The notes: generated from the letters alone by a model not told the origin. DNA of 64,000 nt from Novosphingobium sp. Leaf2 (GCF_001421325.1 NZ_LMJY01000012.1:372001-436000); one strand, 5' to 3'. Counted from the first letter of the stretch, positions 1 to 9,541 are shown. Made by a program: numbers and translations.

Positions 1-102
1 CTGAAACGCAGAGCAGAAATCTTCATGGGCCAAACCTTTCGCGGATGAACGCCGCTATCTCAATGCGTTAACCGGCAAAGGCTTTCGTGCAAATTAACCG
101 CC

Positions 103-2283
103 TCAGGGGGACCCAACCGCCAGTTGCCCTCCCGCCGTCTCCCCTGGCACCTTCAGTCCGGTCCATTGCGCCACGAATGCCAGGATATCGGCCCCTTCCT
201 CAATCGCCTTGTCGGTCGGCTTGCCAGACCCGTGCCCCGCCCGGGTTTCAATGCGGATCAACCGCGGCTTGTCCCCCAGATGCGCATGCTGCAGCGCGGC
301 GGCGTACTTGAACGAGTGCCCGGGCACCACCCTGTCGTCCGTGTCCGCCGTCGTCACCAGGATCGCCGGATAGGGCACGCCATCGCGGATGTTGTGATAC
401 GGCGAGTAGGCGCGCAGCACCTTGAAGTCCGCTTCCCGATCGGGATGGCCGTAATCGTCCACCCAATAGCGGCCGGCAGTGAAGCGATCGAAGCGCAGCA
501 TGTCCATCACCCCGACCTGGGCCACCGCCGCTGCGAACAGGTCCGGTCGCTGATTGACTACCGCGCCGACCAGCAGGCCGCCGTTCGAGCCACCCTGGAT
601 CGCTAATCCGTCTTTCCGGGCGATCCCCTGAGCAATCAGAAACTCTCCGGCAGCTATGAAGTCATCGAACACGTTCTGCTTGTTCGGTCCACGCCCGGCA
701 TCGTGCCATGCCCGGCCATATTCACCGCCGCCGCGCAGGTTGGCCATCGCAAATGCGCCACCGGCCTCCAGCCACGCCATCCGCGTGGCCGAGAAGCCCG
801 GGGTGAGCGAAACATCGAAACCGCCATACCCGTACAACAGCGTCGGCACCGGCTTGCCGGCTGCCACCACCGCCCGGCTACGCACAATGAACATCGGCAC
901 GCGAGTGCCATCCTTCGAAGCGAAAAACCGCTGCTCCACCACGTAGGCCTCTGGATCGTAGCACATGCGCGGGGTCGCGAACGGTGTGGTCTGGCCGGTC
1001 TCGATATCGAGACGGAAGATGGACGCCGGGCAATTGAAGCTGGTGAATGCATAGAAGGTCTCCGGATCGCCCGGTCGCCCCCGAAAGCCTGACGCCGTGC
1101 CGATGCCGTTAAGGCTCAAAGTGCGCCCCTTACCGCCATCCAGCCCCAGAATCTCGGCATGGCTCGCCGCGTTGCGCATGTAGTTGAGGACGAGCTGGTC
1201 ACCCACGATCCCGGCGCGCTCAAGAATATCATCACGCTGCGCCACCACTTCACGCCATTGCGGCGTGCGCGAATCGAGATCGATGGAGACAAGCCGATAA
1301 CGCGGCGCGTTCCAGTTGGTGACATACCAGAGCCTACGCCCGGCCCCTTCCACCAGCTTCCAGTCATCGGTAAAGCCTGTGACCAGCGGCACCGAGACCC
1401 ATCCGTTGCGCTTGCGATGCGCCAGATCAATTACGCGCACTTCGTATCGGGCATCCGTTCCGACATGGGTGGTGATCAGGGCCAGTCGGCCATCGTGGGT
1501 AACGTCCACCGCATGGCCATAGGTAGGATGATCCGGCGTCGCATAGACCAGTTCGTCGCGGTCCTGCGCCGTACCGAGTCGATGGAAATAGATCGCCTGA
1601 TTGTAGTTGCGCGACTGGAACGCCGCGCCTTCGACGGGCTGCGGGAAGCGCGAATACAGGAACCCCTCGTCACCTACCCACGCCAAAGCGGTGAACTTCG
1701 CCCAGCGGATTTCGTCGGGCAGCATCGCACCGGTTCTGACGTCGAGCACACGCAAAATGCGCCAGTCGGTGCCGCCGTCCTGTACGCTGTATAGCAGGTG
1801 ACGTCCGCCCGGCGACGGTTCCCAAGCGTCCAACGCCGTGGCACCATCGCTGGCCCACATGTTGGGGTCCAGCAGAAGGCGCGGCACACCATCCAGCTGC
1901 GTTCGCACAAACAATTGCGCCTGATTCTGCAAGCCGGTGTTGCGGGTGTAGAAATACGATTTGCCAGCTTTTACCGGCATGCCAAAGCGCTCATAGTCCA
2001 TGAAGGCCTTGATACGTCGCGCAAAGTGCTGGCGCTCGGGCAATTGGGCCAGGTACTGCCGGGTAACCGTATTTTCACGTTTCACCCAATCGGCAACGTC
2101 TGGCGCCGTGCGCACATCTGCCTCAAGCCAGCGATAGGGATCGGCGATCGTCTCGCCGAAGTGCGTCTCTGCCACGCTGTCGCGGCGGGTTTGGGGATAT
2201 ACGATGTCAGCCATAGGTTGCGCACAGATGGGACCGCCCGCGGCCAGCAGCAAGGCCCCGATAAGCGCCTGCAGGCGATACAT
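103..2283 (-). CDS. Prolyl oligopeptidase (S9A family), secreted
   Basis: Serine peptidase of the prolyl oligopeptidase family, which cleaves short peptides after proline. From the ATG at 2283 it is 726 residues, normal for the family. The first ~22 residues (MYRLQALIG...CAQP) look like a Sec signal peptide, so the enzyme is probably periplasmic; the frame stays open upstream but this start gives the clean signal. An N-terminal beta-propeller is followed by the alpha/beta-hydrolase domain. The triad can be read: Ser in GGSNGG (about residue 566), Asp in ADTDDRVVP (about 649) and His in RAGHGSGKP (about 684). It lies downstream of rplQ on the same strand, beyond a terminator, so it is probably transcribed separately. 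Family assignment is firm; the physiological substrate is unknown. Confidence 0.93.
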   Translation of the reverse strand: MYRLQALIGALLLAAGGPICAQPMADIVYPQTRRDSVAETHFGETIADPYRWLEADVRTAPDVADWVKRENTVTRQYLAQLPERQHFARRIKAFMDYERFGMPVKAGKSYFYTRNTGLQNQAQLFVRTQLDGVPRLLLDPNMWASDGATALDAWEPSPGGRHLLYSVQDGGTDWRILRVLDVRTGAMLPDEIRWAKFTALAWVGDEGFLYSRFPQPVEGAAFQSRNYNQAIYFHRLGTAQDRDELVYATPDHPTYGHAVDVTHDGRLALITTHVGTDARYEVRVIDLAHRKRNGWVSVPLVTGFTDDWKLVEGAGRRLWYVTNWNAPRYRLVSIDLDSRTPQWREVVAQRDDILERAGIVGDQLVLNYMRNAASHAEILGLDGGKGRTLSLNGIGTASGFRGRPGDPETFYAFTSFNCPASIFRLDIETGQTTPFATPRMCYDPEAYVVEQRFFASKDGTRVPMFIVRSRAVVAAGKPVPTLLYGYGGFDVSLTPGFSATRMAWLEAGGAFAMANLRGGGEYGRAWHDAGRGPNKQNVFDDFIAAGEFLIAQGIARKDGLAIQGGSNGGLLVGAVVNQRPDLFAAAVAQVGVMDMLRFDRFTAGRYWVDDYGHPDREADFKVLRAYSPYHNIRDGVPYPAILVTTADTDDRVVPGHSFKYAAALQHAHLGDKPRLIRIETRAGHGSGKPTDKAIEEGADILAFVAQWTGLKVPGETAGGQLAVGSP

Positions 2284-2376
2284 TTTCCCAATCCTCTCCC
2301 GGCTTTGCGCCGCCAATGTTTTTTAGCACATCGCACGCGGGGAAAGTATAGGCCGCAATCGCGCACCGGTGATCAA

Positions 2377-2413
2377 AACGAAAAACGGCCGCGAACCGAG
2401 AGGATCGCGACCG
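2377..2413 (-). terminator. Intrinsic terminator after rplQ
   Basis: Read on the minus strand, a 9-bp stem (2405-2413 with 2386-2394, one G-T wobble) with a 10-base loop is followed directly by five T (2381-2385) and a further T-rich stretch. It lies about 30 bases past the rplQ stop and closes the alpha-operon transcript before the peptidase gene. Confidence 0.75.
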
Positions 2414-2445
2414 CTTGTCAATACTGCAGGATAGCCTTGACCGGA

Positions 2446-2868
2446 TCAGGCCTCAGCATATTCCTCAGCGTCTTCGTTGACCGGACCCGAGTCCAAGCCC
2501 TTGGCGTCGACGTCGCGGTCAACCAGTTCGATGATCGCGATCGGCGCGGCGTCCGAGGCACGGATACCGGCCTTGATGATGCGGGTATAGCCACCGTCGC
2601 GGCCAGCATAACGCTCGGCCAGCACTTCGAACAGCTTGGCTTCCTGCGCTTCATCAAGGATGCGCGCATGGGCCAGGCGGCGGTTCGACAGGCCACCATG
2701 CTTTGCCAGCGTGATAAGCTTTTCGACGTAAGGACGCAGTTCCTTCGCCTTGGGCGTGGTGGTCTTGATCTGCTCATGCTTGATGAGCGCTGCGGCCATG
2801 TTGCGCAGCAGCGCCGCGCGGTGGCCGGACTTGCGCTGCAGCTTGCGGCCGCCCATTTTATGACGCAT
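2446..2868 (-). CDS. rplQ: 50S ribosomal protein L17
   Basis: Large-subunit protein L17, 140 residues. The start is the ATG at 2868, giving [12 protein letters not shown], the expected L17 N-terminus; a TTG two codons upstream is also in frame, but GGAG lies 8 bases before the ATG. The core ([22 protein letters not shown], in part) matches the family, followed by an acidic C-terminal tail usual in alphaproteobacteria. It is the last gene of the alpha operon, after rpoA, and is followed by a terminator. A short inverted repeat lies in the rpoA-rplQ gap. Confidence 0.97.
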   Translation of the reverse strand: MRHKMGGRKLQRKSGHRAALLRNMAAALIKHEQIKTTTPKAKELRPYVEKLITLAKHGGLSNRRLAHARILDEAQEAKLFEVLAERYAGRDGGYTRIIKAGIRASDAAPIAIIELVDRDVDAKGLDSGPVNEDAEEYAEA

Positions 2869-2957
2869 TTTCAATACTCCGTTCGTACAGGGGCCGTATC
2901 AGGTACCCCGATCCAGGCAGTCGCTTAAAGGGGAACTGCCGATCCCTGATGTGCATA

Positions 2958-2979
2958 ATCCCGGCCGTTAAGCCGGGAT
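2958..2979 (-). other. Hairpin between rpoA and rplQ
   Basis: Perfect 8-bp inverted repeat (2958-2965 with 2972-2979, 6-base loop) in the rpoA-rplQ spacer. There is no T-run after it on the minus strand, so it is more likely a transcript-processing or stability hairpin than a terminator. Confidence 0.45.
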
Positions 2980-2990
2980 CAGCATCGTAG

Positions 2991-4058
2991 TTAACCGAGC
3001 AGTTCCTGCTCAAGCTTCTTGGCCATTTCCTCGATATTCTCGGGCGGCCAGCCCGGGATGTCCATGCCAAGGCGCAGACCCATCGAAGACAGCACTTCCT
3101 TGATCTCGTTGAGCGACTTGCGACCGAAGTTCGGTGTACGCAGCATCTCGGCCTCAGTCTTCTGGACCAGATCGCCGATGTAGATAATGTTGTCGTTCTT
3201 GAGGCAGTTCGCGGAACGTACCGACAATTCCAGCTCGTCCACCTTCTTGAGAAGGTAGCGGTTGAGCTGGTTGGTATCGCTTTCTTCCGAAGACGACGAG
3301 CCGCTGGCCGCCATGCCTATCATCGGCGACTGGCCAACCGGAGCGATGTCTTCGAAGTGCACGAACAGCGCCAGCTGGTCCTGAAGGATCCGTGCGGCAT
3401 AGGCAACGGCGTCTTCGGGGCTGACAGTGCCGTCCGTCTCGACCGTGAGGCTCAACTTGTCGAAGTCGAGCTCCTGGCCGATACGTGCGTTCTCAACCTT
3501 GTAGCTGACTTGCCGCACCGGCGAATACAACGAGTCTACAGGGATCAGGCCGATCGGTGCGTCAACTGGACGGTTAGCTACCGCGGGAACATAACCCTTG
3601 CCGCTATCTGCGGTCAGTTCCATGTTCAGCGTCGCACCCTCGTCAAGGTTGCAGATCACCAGGTCCTTGTTCATGACCTCGATATCGCCGGTAACGACGA
3701 TATCGCCCGCCTTCACCGCAGTGGGGCCAGTGGCAGAGAGCTGGAGGCGCTTGGGGCCATCGCCCTGCATGCGCAACGCAATCTGTTTCACGTTCAGCAC
3801 GATGTCCGTGACGTCTTCACGAACGCCGGCGAGCGACGAGAATTCGTGGAGCACGTTCTCGATCTTGATCGAAGTAATCGCCGCACCCTGCAGCGACGAC
3901 AGCAGCACGCGGCGCAGCGCATTGCCGAGCGTCAGGCCAAAGCCGCGCTCTAGAGGTTCGGCGACAAACGTCGCCTTCAGCTTGGGGTCTGGTCCCGGCT
4001 TGATCTCAAGGCTGTTGGGCTTCTTGAGTTCCTGCCAGTTCTTGATGTTGACAGTCAT
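2991..4058 (-). CDS. rpoA: RNA polymerase alpha subunit
   Basis: Alpha subunit of DNA-dependent RNA polymerase, 355 residues from ATG 4058 ([14 protein letters not shown]). The open frame runs 18 codons further upstream, but this start matches the family. The N-terminal dimerisation domain carries [19 protein letters not shown]; a Ser/Glu-rich linker ([10 protein letters not shown]) leads to the C-terminal domain that contacts activators and UP elements ([27 protein letters not shown]). It lies between rpsK and rplQ as in the classic alpha operon. No rpsD is present in this operon, as is usual in alphaproteobacteria. Confidence 0.98.
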   Translation of the reverse strand: MTVNIKNWQELKKPNSLEIKPGPDPKLKATFVAEPLERGFGLTLGNALRRVLLSSLQGAAITSIKIENVLHEFSSLAGVREDVTDIVLNVKQIALRMQGDGPKRLQLSATGPTAVKAGDIVVTGDIEVMNKDLVICNLDEGATLNMELTADSGKGYVPAVANRPVDAPIGLIPVDSLYSPVRQVSYKVENARIGQELDFDKLSLTVETDGTVSPEDAVAYAARILQDQLALFVHFEDIAPVGQSPMIGMAASGSSSSEESDTNQLNRYLLKKVDELELSVRSANCLKNDNIIYIGDLVQKTEAEMLRTPNFGRKSLNEIKEVLSSMGLRLGMDIPGWPPENIEEMAKKLEQELLG

Positions 4059-4164
4059 GGACTTCCCCTGGGAGTGATGGCGGTTGCGCCCCGAAGCCTG
4101 GTGGAAAGGCACGGGGACGTTCCGAGGACGGACGACGACCGGTTCGCCGTCCGCTTAAGCGCGA

Positions 4165-4554
4165 TCAGACGCGGCGGCGCTTGGACGGGCGCACGCCATT
4201 GTGCGGGATCGGCGTAACGTCCCGGATCGAGGTGATGGTGAAGCCCACGGCAGCCAAGGCGCGCAGCGCGCTCTCACGGCCCGAACCCGGACCCTTGACC
4301 TCGACTTCGAGGGTGCGCACGCCGTGCTCGGCGGCCTTCTTGCCGGCATCGTCCGCAGCCACCTGAGCGGCATACGGGGTCGACTTGCGGCTGCCCTTGA
4401 AGCCCATCATACCGGCCGAGGACCAGCTGATCGCATTGCCCTGGGCGTCGGTGATGGTCACCATGGTGTTGTTGAAGCTGGCATTCACGTGCGCGATGCC
4501 GCTTGTGATATTCTTGCGCTCGCGGCGCTTAATGCGCTGTGGTTCGCGTGCCAT
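4165..4554 (-). CDS. rpsK: 30S ribosomal protein S11
   Basis: Small-subunit platform protein S11, 129 residues, starting [16 protein letters not shown]. The core has the family signatures [15 protein letters not shown] and [12 protein letters not shown], and the C-terminus [15 protein letters not shown] is the conserved basic tail contacting 16S rRNA. It is the second gene of the alpha operon, 63 bases after rpsM. Confidence 0.98.
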   Translation of the reverse strand: MAREPQRIKRRERKNITSGIAHVNASFNNTMVTITDAQGNAISWSSAGMMGFKGSRKSTPYAAQVAADDAGKKAAEHGVRTLEVEVKGPGSGRESALRALAAVGFTITSIRDVTPIPHNGVRPSKRRRV

Positions 4555-4617
4555 GATCGTAAATCCTGTCGATAAATCGCTGAGGGAAACCCGAGGCCCG
4601 AGACAGGCCCGTCGGGC

Positions 4618-4986
4618 TTACTTCTTCTTGCCGGCGATAGCCTTGGCCTTACCCTTGCGGGTGCGCGCATTGGTGTGCGTGCGCTGGCCGCGGACCGGAA
4701 GGCCCTTGCGATGACGCAGGCCGCGATAGCAGGCCAGATCCATCAGGCGCTTGATGTTCATTGCGGTTTCACGACGAAGATCGCCTTCGACCGTCAGGTC
4801 GGCATCGATCGTTTCGCGGATTTGCAGAACTTCAGCGTCGGACAAGTCCTGCACGCGGCGGGCATGGTCGATGCCGAGCTTGTCGGCGATTTCGAGCGCC
4901 TTAGTACGACCAATGCCATGAATATAGGTGAGCGCGATAATCACGCGCTTGTTGGTGGGGATGTTTACCCCGGCAATACGAGCCAC
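4618..4986 (-). CDS. rpsM: 30S ribosomal protein S13
   Basis: Head protein S13, 122 residues, which contacts tRNA in the P site and forms bridges to the 50S subunit. The start is a GTG at 4986, preceded by GGAG: this gives [15 protein letters not shown], the invariant N-terminus. The open frame extends 31 codons upstream but that part is not S13-like. It has the family motifs [36 protein letters not shown] and a Lys-rich C-terminus. It heads the alpha operon after a 308-base gap following adk that holds candidate promoters. Confidence 0.97.
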   Translation of the reverse strand: MARIAGVNIPTNKRVIIALTYIHGIGRTKALEIADKLGIDHARRVQDLSDAEVLQIRETIDADLTVEGDLRRETAMNIKRLMDLACYRGLRHRKGLPVRGQRTHTNARTRKGKAKAIAGKKK

Positions 4987-5147
4987 TTTAAATCTCCAGC
5001 TCCACAGGGGCTTTTCAGCAAACCCCCATCTCAACGCGAACACCCGAACGCAGCAAACAAAAAATATCCGGGTCGGCACGAATTCGCGGGTGTTAAAGAC
5101 ACGCGATCTTGGCCTTCCGGACTAGCGTTGCTGTCGAGTGAGGGAGC

Positions 5148-5176
5148 CGATTAGAATGATTCGCGCACGAAGTCAA
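5148..5176 (-). promoter_or_regulatory. Candidate downstream promoter of alpha operon
   Basis: Minus-strand TTGACT (5171-5176) and TAATCG (5148-5153) separated by 17 bases. The -35 is good (5/6) and the -10 poor. It is the second of two spaced TTGACT elements upstream of rpsM. Confidence 0.3.
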
Positions 5177-5232
5177 CCGGTGCAGCAACTTGTATTGCAG
5201 CGTGGCAGTCAGCCAGCGCGCCCGTTGCAAAA

Positions 5233-5261
5233 GTCATACCGCAAAACATCAGCGCAGTCAA
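5233..5261 (-). promoter_or_regulatory. Candidate main promoter of alpha operon
   Basis: Minus-strand TTGACT (5256-5261), 17-base spacer, TATGAC (5233-5238). Both boxes are good sigma-70 matches (5/6 and 4/6). It lies just past the adk stop and would give rpsM-rpsK-rpoA-rplQ its own transcription start with a ~240-base leader. Confidence 0.5.
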
Positions 5262-5294
5262 AATACACCGTCGCGACCGTATGCCAGCGCCAGG

Positions 5295-5942
5295 TCAACG
5301 CGCCAGCACCGCCTCGATAGCCGCGGTGACCGCGTCCATATCCGCCATGCCATCCACGCGCGCAACGATGCCCCGCGCTTCGTAGATCGGAAGGATCGGC
5401 GCGGTCTTGGCGCGATATTCGGCCATGCGGGTACGCACCGTATTGGCGTTGTCGTCCGGGCGGCGCTTGAATTCGTGCCCCCCGCACTTGTCGCATGTAC
5501 CATCGACCCGCGGCCGCTCGAACACGTCGTGATAGCCCTTCCCGCACGCGGCGCAGGTGAAGCGACCGGTGATACGCTCAACCAGGGCGTCTTCGTTGAC
5601 GTCCAGTTCGATGACGTGATCCAGAGTGCGCCCGCGCGCTTCGAGAATAACGTCGAGCGAGTGCGCCTGCGACGCCGTGCGAGGATAACCATCAAAGATC
5701 GCACCCGAGCCGGGCGCCATCGCATCGAGCTCATCGCCAATCAGCGCGGACACGAGGTCGTCGGATACGAGTTCACCCCGTGCCATTACTGACTTGGCTT
5801 CAAGGCCTGTCGGCGTCCCGGCGCTGACTGCAGCGCGCAGCATATCCCCTGTCGAAAGCTGGCGCATGCCGTGCTTCTCTACGAGCCGCTGCGCCTGGGT
5901 GCCCTTGCCCGCCCCCGGCGGGCCCAGAAGGATGATATTCAC
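5295..5942 (-). CDS. adk: Adenylate kinase, Cys4 LID type
   Basis: Catalyses ATP + AMP to 2 ADP in the cytoplasm. The 215 residues begin with the P-loop GPPGAGKGT (residues 7-15); the AMP-binding segment (STGDMLR) and DGYPRT follow. The LID carries four cysteines (130, 133, 150, 153) in a CxxC...CxxC arrangement, so it should bind a structural zinc; this form is common in Gram-positives and some alphaproteobacteria and absent from the E. coli enzyme. It sits between secY and rpsM, the usual spc/alpha junction in alphaproteobacteria. Identification is firm; zinc binding is inferred from the cysteines. Confidence 0.97.
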   Translation of the reverse strand: MNIILLGPPGAGKGTQAQRLVEKHGMRQLSTGDMLRAAVSAGTPTGLEAKSVMARGELVSDDLVSALIGDELDAMAPGSGAIFDGYPRTASQAHSLDVILEARGRTLDHVIELDVNEDALVERITGRFTCAACGKGYHDVFERPRVDGTCDKCGGHEFKRRPDDNANTVRTRMAEYRAKTAPILPIYEARGIVARVDGMADMDAVTAAIEAVLAR

Positions 5943-6004
5943 GCCGCAATCCCCTCAGTTTATCCGTATTGCCCTGCCCGGCTGCCCTGACGATCGTCAG
6001 GCGT

Positions 6005-7372
6005 TCAGCGCAGGCGGCCCTTGAGTTTCGCCTTCTTGATCAGATCGCCATACTGGTGTGCAAGCAGGTGCGACTGGATCTGCGTGATCGTATCCACCGT
6101 GACGTTCACGACGATCAGGAGGCTGGTGCCGCCCATGAACAGCAGCGGCAAACCCGTCATGGACAGGAAATACTCAGGCACCGTACATACGATCGTCAAG
6201 TATATCGCGCCGATCACAGTGATGCGCGTCAGCACGTAATCCAGGTACGTGGCGGTATTCTTGCCGGGACGGATGCCGGGAATGAACCCGCCATTCTTCT
6301 TGAGGTTTTCCGAAGTCTCCTCCGGATTGAAAACCACGGCGGTGTAGAAAAAGCAAAAGAACACGATGCCGGCCGCATACAGCAGCATGTAAAGCGGCTT
6401 GCCGTGACCCAGATACTGGTTGAGCGTGACGACGACTTTACCCATCGTCGATTCCGGACTCAGCGATTTGCCGGCGAACTGGGTGATGGTCAGCGGCAAC
6501 AACAGCAGAGAGCTGGCGAAAATCGGCGGAATGACGCCAGCGGTGTTAACCTTGAGCGGCAAATGGCTGCGATCCGCCTGCATCATCCCGCGCTGGGTGG
6601 CGCGCTTGGGATACTGGATCAGCAAACGCCGGGTCGCGCGCTCCATGAAGCAGATCATCAGGATCATGGCCACCAGCAGGGCGATGAGCGCAATGATCAG
6701 GATCGAGCCGGTATCACCGGCGGAATAGGCCTGCCCCACGTTGCTGGCGAACGTAGGCATCTGGGCCACGATACCGGCCATGATGATCAGCGACACGCCA
6801 TTGCCGATCCCGCGTGAGGTGATCTGTTCGCCCAGCCACAGCAGAAACATGGTCCCGCCCACGAGGCTGATAACCGCGCCGATCCGGAAAACCATCCCAG
6901 GATCGACTACCGCTGGCAGGCCGCTGGAAGCGCCATACGCTTCAAGGCTGACGGCCAGAAACCAGCCTTGCAATGCGCAAAGGCCTACCGTGCCGTAGCG
7001 CGTATACTGGTTGAGCTTCTTGCGCCCCGCCTCACCTTCCTTCTTCAGCGCAATCAGCGCGGGATGGAGCGAGGCCGACAACTGCACCACTATGGAAGCC
7101 GTGATATAGGGCATCACGCCAAGTGCGATCAGGCTCATGCGCGAAAGCGAACCGCCCGAGAACGTGTTGAACAAGTCAAGAATGCCGCCCTGAGTCTTGC
7201 TGTACAGCTTTTCGAGGATCAGCGGATTGACGCCGGGCAATGGCACGAAGCTGAGGAAACGGAACACGATGAGCGCGCCGACAGTGAACCAAATACGGTT
7301 CTTCAGCTCGGTTGCCTTGGAGAAATTTGCCAGGCTGAGCGTGCTGGCGATATTATCGGCGCGAGAAGCCAT
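6005..7372 (-). CDS. secY: Preprotein translocase subunit SecY
   Basis: Channel subunit of the SecYEG inner-membrane translocon, 455 residues from ATG 7372 (MASRADNIASTL). Ten hydrophobic segments can be followed. Family signatures include FNTFSGGSLSRMSLIALGVMPYITAS (plug/TM2 region) and the cytosolic loop PKRATQRGM. The C-terminal part reads GIRPGKNTATYLDYVLTRITVIGAIY. The frame continues 46 codons upstream without resemblance to SecY. It follows rplO as in most bacteria, but a terminator-like hairpin lies between them and the gap is 257 bases, so secY probably also has its own promoter. Confidence 0.97.
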   Translation of the reverse strand: MASRADNIASTLSLANFSKATELKNRIWFTVGALIVFRFLSFVPLPGVNPLILEKLYSKTQGGILDLFNTFSGGSLSRMSLIALGVMPYITASIVVQLSASLHPALIALKKEGEAGRKKLNQYTRYGTVGLCALQGWFLAVSLEAYGASSGLPAVVDPGMVFRIGAVISLVGGTMFLLWLGEQITSRGIGNGVSLIIMAGIVAQMPTFASNVGQAYSAGDTGSILIIALIALLVAMILMICFMERATRRLLIQYPKRATQRGMMQADRSHLPLKVNTAGVIPPIFASSLLLLPLTITQFAGKSLSPESTMGKVVVTLNQYLGHGKPLYMLLYAAGIVFFCFFYTAVVFNPEETSENLKKNGGFIPGIRPGKNTATYLDYVLTRITVIGAIYLTIVCTVPEYFLSMTGLPLLFMGGTSLLIVVNVTVDTITQIQSHLLAHQYGDLIKKAKLKGRLR

Positions 7373-7561
7373 GACGTTCAGGTAGCCTCGAATGGTCTGA
7401 TAGGATTCGCCCTTAGCGGCTACGGCCTGCCTTGTCGAACCCTGGAAGGAAACTCGCCATATAGCCATTCGCACCAAGACGGAAAGGGCTGTATGGCTCG
7501 AAAGGCGCAACGTGTATCATCCGCGCATCGAAAAGACGCTGTGAGCGCCGCGCGGCATAGC

Positions 7562-7595
7562 AAAACAGGGCGAAGCGCCGAAGCGCCCGCCCTGT
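7562..7595 (-). terminator. Hairpin with TTCG loop between rplO and secY
   Basis: On the minus strand an 8-bp outer stem (7588-7595 with 7565-7572) encloses a second GCGC stem closed by a TTCG tetraloop and is followed by TTTT. It lies 35 bases after the rplO stop. It looks like an intrinsic terminator or attenuator reducing transcription into secY. Confidence 0.6.
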
Positions 7596-7629
7596 CCTGT
7601 TGTGGCTTGTTTGACAAACCGCCGGAAGA

Positions 7630-8109
7630 TCAGGCCGCAGCCTCTTCCTTGGCGGGGAGGATCACCGAACCGCCCGCCTTTTCAACTGCGGCAACTGCGC
7701 TGGCCGAAGCGCCCGTGACATTGAAGGTCACCTTGTCGGTGAGTTCGCCCTTAGCCAGAAGACGCACGCCGTCCTTGCCGCCGCGAGCAAGACCGGCGGC
7801 CTTGAGCGCTGCGTGATCGACGACGCCCGAAGTGTCCAGCTTGCCGGCCTCGATAGCCTTCTGGACGAGGCCCAGGTTTACTTCGGCATAGTCCTTGGCG
7901 AACTTCTTGTTCGAAAAGCCGCGCTTCGGAATACGCATGTGAAGCGGCATCTGGCCGCCTTCGAACCCGGCGATCGAAACGCCCGAACGTGCCTTGGCGC
8001 CCTTTTGGCCACGGCCTGCGGTCTTGCCCTTGCCCGAGCCGATGCCACGGCCCACGCGCATGCGGCGGTGGCGGGCTCCGGCGTTATCGCGGATGTCATT
8101 CAGTTTCAT
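7630..8109 (-). CDS. rplO: 50S ribosomal protein L15
   Basis: L15, 159 residues from ATG 8109 ([30 protein letters not shown], the standard start in shortened form); an extension of 25 codons upstream is not L15-like. The Gly/Arg-rich N-terminal arm that threads into 23S rRNA and the C-terminal globular part ending in an Ala-rich tail are both present. Unusually it does not follow rpmD directly: an ankyrin-type lipoprotein gene lies between, 87 bases upstream of rplO. Confidence 0.97.
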   Translation of the reverse strand: MKLNDIRDNAGARHRRMRVGRGIGSGKGKTAGRGQKGAKARSGVSIAGFEGGQMPLHMRIPKRGFSNKKFAKDYAEVNLGLVQKAIEAGKLDTSGVVDHAALKAAGLARGGKDGVRLLAKGELTDKVTFNVTGASASAVAAVEKAGGSVILPAKEEAAA

Positions 8110-8196
8110 GTCGTGCACTCGCTTTCGCTTTGATTCGCGCTTGATGGAAGGCGGGCGCTTAGAGCATGACCCACGTGTTGTCACGCCCCGATATGA

Positions 8197-9420
8197 TCAG
8201 GTCCCGCCGCCGAACCCGACCATCAGGCGTGCACTTTCCGGGACGCGGGTTCCAAAGGCATCGCGCGCCGGTGCCCAGTGGACAATCTCCATCGCCAGGC
8301 CGCACAGTTCCTTGTCAAACGCCGGCACGCCCGACGCGGGGTCCATCGTGCATTGGGTCGTCTGCCCTTGCTCGTCGACACTAAAGTTAAGGTCATGACG
8401 GGCAAACGGTATCTTGCGCAACGGCGTTTCGTAGCGCTCCTTTAACTCGGTCAGGGCATGGTTGAATTCGATCAGGCTGGCATCGTCCCAACGCGGCTTC
8501 TGGCGCAGGCTCGCGAACTGTTCCTCGGTAACTAGCGGCCGCATCCGCCGAATCACCGCATACCAGCGCATGATACGAGCGATCTGCAGTGGTGATTGAC
8601 GGTCGATCGTGGTCTGGCAGGTCGCGCCCGTCGGGTTGGCCTTGGCGCGCAGCAGCGCCTCCGCTGCGGGCCAACGGTGATATGCGACCGCCCAGGCCAA
8701 CGGCGTGAGGCCGAACATGTCCGTCCGATCCAGAGCAGCCGGGTCGCGTTCAAGCAATATTCGAATGTCGGTAACCGAGCCGCGCCGCGCCGCAGCGCCA
8801 AGCCCGTAGCTCATCCTCGCTTCGCCCAGCTCGGCAAACCCGTAAGGCTGCACCACGCCGGCATCGGGATTGTCGGATAGCACCGGCTTTGGCCCCGCCT
8901 TGTCCGAGGCGCGACATACATCTGCGTAGGGAAAGCGCGGATCTGCCATCAACACCGCGTTATAACGCCGTCCAAAGCCCACGATCTTGTCGTCCGGCGC
9001 CTTGTCGTCTCCGGAAACCTGGTCTTCGGGAACGAACGCAATGGCGCGCGTCATCCATGGCGACAACCCACCCAGCACGCGACATTCCACGCCGTAGGGG
9101 GCGGTCGTCATGCCATTCGGCGTCGTTGCTGCAGCAAGACGGAAATCGCCGGCATCAAGCGCCTTGTGAGCTTCCTCAATGGCGTTAGCACTTCCGCTTC
9201 TCAGCGCTTTGGTCAGCGCCACATCGCTCGTGCGTATCCGCTTGAGAAATCCCTTGTCCGCCCGTTCGTCTCCGCATTGCGTGATCGATGCCCCGTCCAC
9301 ACCGACATTGGGACCAGCCTCGCGCGATCCGCATGCCGACACGCAAAGCAACATCAACCCCAAAAACCCGGCTGCCAGACAGCCCCTGCCAATCACCGAC
9401 CCACTCCCACGAAAACTCAC
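8197..9420 (-). CDS. Ankyrin-repeat lipoprotein with TonB-C-like tail, inside spc operon
   Basis: Predicted lipoprotein of 407 residues. The start chosen is GTG 9420, with GGGGAG five bases upstream; it gives a signal peptide ending in the lipobox VSAC with the modified Cys at residue 30. The middle (about 205-265) has two ankyrin-like units (LGAAARRGSVTDIRILLERD, FGLTPLAWAVAYHRWPAAE). The C-terminus (QCTMDPASGVPAFDKELCGLA, in part) resembles a TonB C-terminal domain with two cysteines. Function unknown; an envelope protein is the reasonable inference. It lies between rpmD and rplO on the same strand, where no non-ribosomal gene is expected, and a terminator separates it from rpmD. It is probably cotranscribed with rplO. 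Confidence 0.8.
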   Translation of the reverse strand: MSFRGSGSVIGRGCLAAGFLGLMLLCVSACGSREAGPNVGVDGASITQCGDERADKGFLKRIRTSDVALTKALRSGSANAIEEAHKALDAGDFRLAAATTPNGMTTAPYGVECRVLGGLSPWMTRAIAFVPEDQVSGDDKAPDDKIVGFGRRYNAVLMADPRFPYADVCRASDKAGPKPVLSDNPDAGVVQPYGFAELGEARMSYGLGAAARRGSVTDIRILLERDPAALDRTDMFGLTPLAWAVAYHRWPAAEALLRAKANPTGATCQTTIDRQSPLQIARIMRWYAVIRRMRPLVTEEQFASLRQKPRWDDASLIEFNHALTELKERYETPLRKIPFARHDLNFSVDEQGQTTQCTMDPASGVPAFDKELCGLAMEIVHWAPARDAFGTRVPESARLMVGFGGGT

Positions 9421-9512
9421 AAAAGCTCCCCTACCAGCAGAGCAACAATCAGGGTGCGCATAGCATAGGCGGGCGCGTTGCAAAGGCCTGCACCACCGCA
9501 TTCGCCCAAACG

Positions 9513-9541
9513 AAAAGCCCCGACGTCTCCGCCGGGGCTTT
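9513..9541 (-). terminator. Intrinsic terminator after rpmD
   Basis: Perfect 9-bp stem (9514-9522 with 9533-9541) with a 10-base loop; on the minus strand the stem runs into TTTTCGTTTG. It lies 33 bases beyond the rpmD stop and splits the spc operon before the ankyrin lipoprotein gene. The stem begins AAAG, so weak function on the plus strand is possible. Confidence 0.75.

Larger units (their letters stand above)
4987..5294 (-). other. adk-rpsM intergenic region
   Basis: 308 bases with no convincing gene. On the minus strand it carries two candidate sigma-70-type promoters (listed separately) and the ribosome-binding site of rpsM. The resulting rpsM leader would be about 160-250 bases. No recognisable S4-type pseudoknot could be asserted by eye. 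Confidence 0.5.

Noticed and set aside
1..102. A possible end of an upstream plus-strand gene (frame ending GKGFRAN and a stop near 98).
   Set aside because: The frame has a stop at bases 2-4 and no start codon, so it is at most 31 codons; nothing recognisable.
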